A DNA stretch of 54,781 bases, from positions 1 through 54,781 of the forward strand of contig CANQUG010000019.1 of assembly GCA_947626985.1 (NCBI GenBank), given 5' to 3'. Shown in pieces: positions 52,422 to 54,781 of the stretch. A program made the position numbers and the translations under genes. Position 1 is the first letter of the stretch, and each line of letters opens with the position of its first letter. Origin of the DNA: an uncultured Lachnospiraceae bacterium. Lineage in GTDB: Bacteria > Bacillota > Clostridia > Lachnospirales > Lachnospiraceae. The notes under the pieces are model-generated. The model was not told the origin of the DNA. It was given only the letters and a program-made list of their open reading frames with translations, and ran no database searches.

Positions 52422-54161
52422 TTATTCAAGCGGATGGGTATCCTGCAGAGCCATAAATCCTTCCTCTCCTGTACGGATCTTCACCACGTTTTCGATATCG
52501 TAGATGAATACCTTGCCGTCGCCGTAATGACCGGTGAAGAGAACTTTCTTCGCGGTTTCCACTACCTTCTGAACGGGAACCAGGCTTACCACGATCTCGA
52601 TCTTCACCTTGGGCAGGAGGTTCATATCCAGCTCAACGCCACGATAGTAGGAGCGGGCTCCCTTCTGAACGCCGCAGCCCAGAACGTTGGTGATGGTGAT
52701 GCCGGTGACGCCGATCTCGTTCATGGCGTGCATAAAGTCCTCCAGCTTGTTCTGACGGGTAACGATGACCACCTTGGTGAGTTTGTGAACGCCTTCCGGC
52801 GGAAGCTCGGGAATATGCTCGGCGGGAGCGGAGGCCGCGCCGCTGTTCATGGCCGGAGCGGGTCTGGAAACGCCCATGGGAGTGGGAACGTTCACCAGAG
52901 CATCCTGAACTACGAAATCGTTGTAGGCGCTGATCAGGCCGTGCTCCTTGGAATCCAGACCGGCGATTTCCTCCTCCTCGGAAACACGCAGGCCCATGGT
53001 GTTCTTAATGATGAGGAACACGATGGTCATGGTTACTGCAACCCAGGCGATGGTGACGCCCATGCCAAGAAGCTGAATACCGAAGCCGTGGAAGCCGCCT
53101 CCTGTCAGGAGACCCTTCCAGCCTGTGCCTGCCCCGTCTGAGAAAAGACCTACAGCCAGAGTTCCGAATGCTCCGTTCAGTCCGTGTACGCCCACAGCGC
53201 CCACAGGATCGTCCACCTTCAATACCTTATCAATAAATTCGATACCAAATACTACGATAAAACCGGAAAGGATTCCGATAATGGCTGCGGAGACAGGGGA
53301 CACTGTGTCGCATCCTGCGGTGATGGCTACAAGACCGGCCAGAGAACCGTTCAGGGACATGGACACATCCGGTTTTTTGTAGCGGATCCAGGTGATGAAC
53401 ATAACCGCCACGGTAGCTACTGCGGCTGCCAGGTTTGTGGTGACAAAGATTTTTCCGGCACTGACGATGGCTGCGTCGCTGTCCATGCTGACGGTGGAGC
53501 AGCCGTTGAAGCCGAACCAGCAGAACCAGAGGATGAATACGCCCAGAGCGCCTACGGTCAGGTTATGGCCGGGAATTGCCTTGGATTTGCCGTCTTTGGT
53601 GTACTTGCCGATTCTGGGCCCGAGAACGCAGGCGCCGATGAATGCCGCCACGCCGCCTACCATATGCACGGCGCAGGAACCGGCGAAATCATGGAAGCCC
53701 ATCTGGCTCAGGAAACCGCCGCCCCAGATCCAGTGCCCGGATACCGGGTAGACAATCAGACTGATAATAAAGCTGTACATACAATAGGAAGAAAATTTGG
53801 TACGCTCTGCCATGGCTCCGGACACGATGGTGGCGGAGGTGGCGCAGAATACTGTCTGGAAGATCAGGAACGCCCAGAAGGGAACGCCTGCGGGCAGCAT
53901 GCCGTTGCCGTAATTAGCCTCGGAGGCAATACCGCCGATCCGTCCGAAGAAACCGTTTCCCGCTCCGAACATGATACCGAAGCCTACGATCCAGAAGGTG
54001 GGGGTTCCGATACAGAAATCCATTAAGTTTTTCATGATAATGTTGCCCGCGTTCTTGGCCCTGGTAAAGCCCGTCTCCACCATGGCAAATCCGGCCTGCA
54101 TGAAGAAGACCAGCGCGGCTCCTACGAGTACCCAGATTGTGTTGACAGATGAAAATTCCAT
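52422..54161 (-). CDS. Ammonium transporter fused to a C-terminal PII regulator
   Basis: 579 residues from the ATG at 54161 (after AAGGAGGAGT). Residues about 1-420 are an Amt channel with 11 helices (ALVFFMQAGFAMVETGF, GGGFLSQMGFHDFAGSCAVHMVGGVAA in part, VGVHGLNGAFGTLAVG). A Pro/Ala linker leads to a complete PII domain (from about 470): VVIVTRQNKLEDFMHAM, the T-loop with YYRGVELD, LPKVKIEIVV and the B-loop TGHYGDGKVFIYDIE. Normally GlnK is a separate protein that plugs Amt; the fusion links the ADP/ATP/2-oxoglutarate sensor to its channel. It follows glnN, both on this strand. Confidence 0.95.
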   Translation of the reverse strand: MEFSSVNTIWVLVGAALVFFMQAGFAMVETGFTRAKNAGNIIMKNLMDFCIGTPTFWIVGFGIMFGAGNGFFGRIGGIASEANYGNGMLPAGVPFWAFLIFQTVFCATSATIVSGAMAERTKFSSYCMYSFIISLIVYPVSGHWIWGGGFLSQMGFHDFAGSCAVHMVGGVAAFIGACVLGPRIGKYTKDGKSKAIPGHNLTVGALGVFILWFCWFGFNGCSTVSMDSDAAIVSAGKIFVTTNLAAAVATVAVMFITWIRYKKPDVSMSLNGSLAGLVAITAGCDTVSPVSAAIIGILSGFIVVFGIEFIDKVLKVDDPVGAVGVHGLNGAFGTLAVGLFSDGAGTGWKGLLTGGGFHGFGIQLLGMGVTIAWVAVTMTIVFLIIKNTMGLRVSEEEEIAGLDSKEHGLISAYNDFVVQDALVNVPTPMGVSRPAPAMNSGAASAPAEHIPELPPEGVHKLTKVVIVTRQNKLEDFMHAMNEIGVTGITITNVLGCGVQKGARSYYRGVELDMNLLPKVKIEIVVSLVPVQKVVETAKKVLFTGHYGDGKVFIYDIENVVKIRTGEEGFMALQDTHPLE

Positions 54162-54288
54162 AATAAAACTCCTCCTTAAACCCATTCCTTTTGCTCTTCC
54201 GGCAGAAAGTCCGCGGCTCTTTCCGCCCGAAGACGCACCGCCTTCCTCTGACAGACTGTTCTTTTTCAGAAAAAGGCGCACGAAAAAA

Positions 54289-54315
54289 CGCGGGAGAAAA
54301 ATTCTCTCTTCCGCG
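54289..54315 (-). terminator. Terminator or attenuator before amt
   Basis: CGCGG...CCGCG with inner GAGA/TCTC; on the minus strand TTTTTT follows. It lies 128 bp before the amt start, so it ends glnN read-through or attenuates amt. Confidence 0.75.
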
Positions 54316-54355
54316 CCTTTACGTCCTTAAAATATGTGTATTTTTATATGTAAAA

Positions 54356-54441
54356 CAGGGGATATCAAAATATCGTGTGATTAATGGATGAGGAAATCGA
54401 TAATGAATTATGAAGTAGATGTTCATAAAGGATATCCCCTG
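54356..54441. repeat. Spaced inverted repeat CAGGGGATATC
   Basis: CAGGGGATATC (54356-54366) and GATATCCCCTG (54431-54441), 64 nt apart, perfectly complementary over 11 bp. A TTTTAC run follows on the minus strand. Confidence 0.7.
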
Positions 54442-54541
54442 TGTTTACCGTAATGAAATGATGTTGGGACGGGTCATAAAGCATCTTACCTACTGGTATG
54501 CTGGCATACCGTGGATTCAGGCTTATGACACCGTAATCATG

Positions 54542-54781
54542 TTATTCCAAAGAGAACAGCAGTTTGCCGTATGTAGGATAGGGAAGAAGAGCATCCGGCA
54601 TGAGGGCTTCCGCCTCATCTGCAGATTTTCTCAGAGCATCCATATCCGCAAGTACGCAGCTGTGATAAAGCTTTGCGCTCTCCAGCATGTCGGAACAGTT
54701 CTGTGCTTTGGCAGTGTCTGCCTTCAGCACTTCCAGATCTGCAGCCATGGCTTCCGACAGTGCGGTAAGCTTTTTCAGAAG
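54542..54781 (-). CDS. glnN: Glutamine synthetase type III, C-terminal end (partial)
   Basis: Only the last 79 residues are in the window; the gene continues past the right edge. The end, ADMDALRKSADEAEALMPDALLP followed by YPTYGKLLFSLE (in parts), matches the C-terminus of GSIII, where the ending WP-x-PTY-x-x-LLF is conserved. GSIII (about 700 residues) makes glutamine from glutamate and ammonium. It precedes the Amt-PII fusion on the same strand, as expected for nitrogen assimilation. Confidence 0.85.
   Translation of the reverse strand, partial: LLKKLTALSEAMAADLEVLKADTAKAQNCSDMLESAKLYHSCVLADMDALRKSADEAEALMPDALLPYPTYGKLLFSLE

Larger units (their letters stand above)
54162..54541. other. 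Intergenic region between glnN and amt
   Basis: 380 bp without a gene. It holds a terminator-like hairpin (54289-54315) and a spaced inverted repeat (54356-54441), listed separately. Confidence 0.5.

Overview
The window looks like a chromosomal segment of a strictly anaerobic Gram-positive Clostridia member, most probably Lachnospiraceae. The signs are AGGAGG-type ribosome sites, promoters of the TTGACA-N17-TATAAT type, a type III glutamine synthetase end, an Amt-PII fusion, DUF3502-type sugar-binding proteins, GGGtGRT/scaffold genes, Rpn/PD-(D/E)XK nucleases, and a selenocysteine-dependent formate/hydrogen system. This is inference from gene content; no 16S gene is present.

Region 1 (1-13.4 kb): after two acyltransferase remnants comes a phosphonate cluster. 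It holds two tandem LicC/PntC-like cytidylyltransferases with N-terminal winged helices, an ABC importer (binding protein, ATPase, fused double permease), PEP mutase fused to a cytidylyltransferase domain, a metallophosphoesterase, an SDR epimerase, a second nucleotidyltransferase, an unassigned Rossmann enzyme and phosphonopyruvate decarboxylase. PEP mutase and the decarboxylase make phosphonoacetaldehyde. The nucleotidyltransferases suggest activation of a phosphonate for attachment to a surface molecule. A GTTCAATA element recurs at its promoters.

Region 2 (13.4-17.1 kb): a degenerate, AT-richer island with a complete type III toxin-antitoxin system (ToxN/AbiQ toxin plus three 34-nt ToxI repeats), a Phd/YefM-ParE type II system, decayed nuclease/transposase copies and a terminase scrap.

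Region 3 (17.1-22 kb and 27.4-41.2 kb): a molybdenum-selenium-formate region. It holds mobA-moeA-mobB, selD (itself a selenoprotein), a LysR regulator, yedE-tusA/yedF-DUF3343 for selenium supply, a formate channel, a UGA-containing formate dehydrogenase with two ferredoxin-like subunits and an [FeFe] hydrogenase (formate hydrogenlyase or hydrogen-dependent CO2 reductase), selB, selA and tRNA-Sec. Together these encode the Sec insertion machinery and two of its targets. A LacI-linked sugar ABC importer sits inside the region (22.2-27.2 kb). Short tandem-repeat arrays recur in the gaps between these genes.

Region 4 (41.2-54.8 kb): topoisomerase III, a hexapeptide-repeat protein, TraX, a nitrilase-family hydrolase, the GGGtGRT/Fe-S scaffold pair, a MATE pump, a LacI regulator divergent from a TauE/SafE permease with phased operators, the Amt-PII fusion and the 3' end of glnN.
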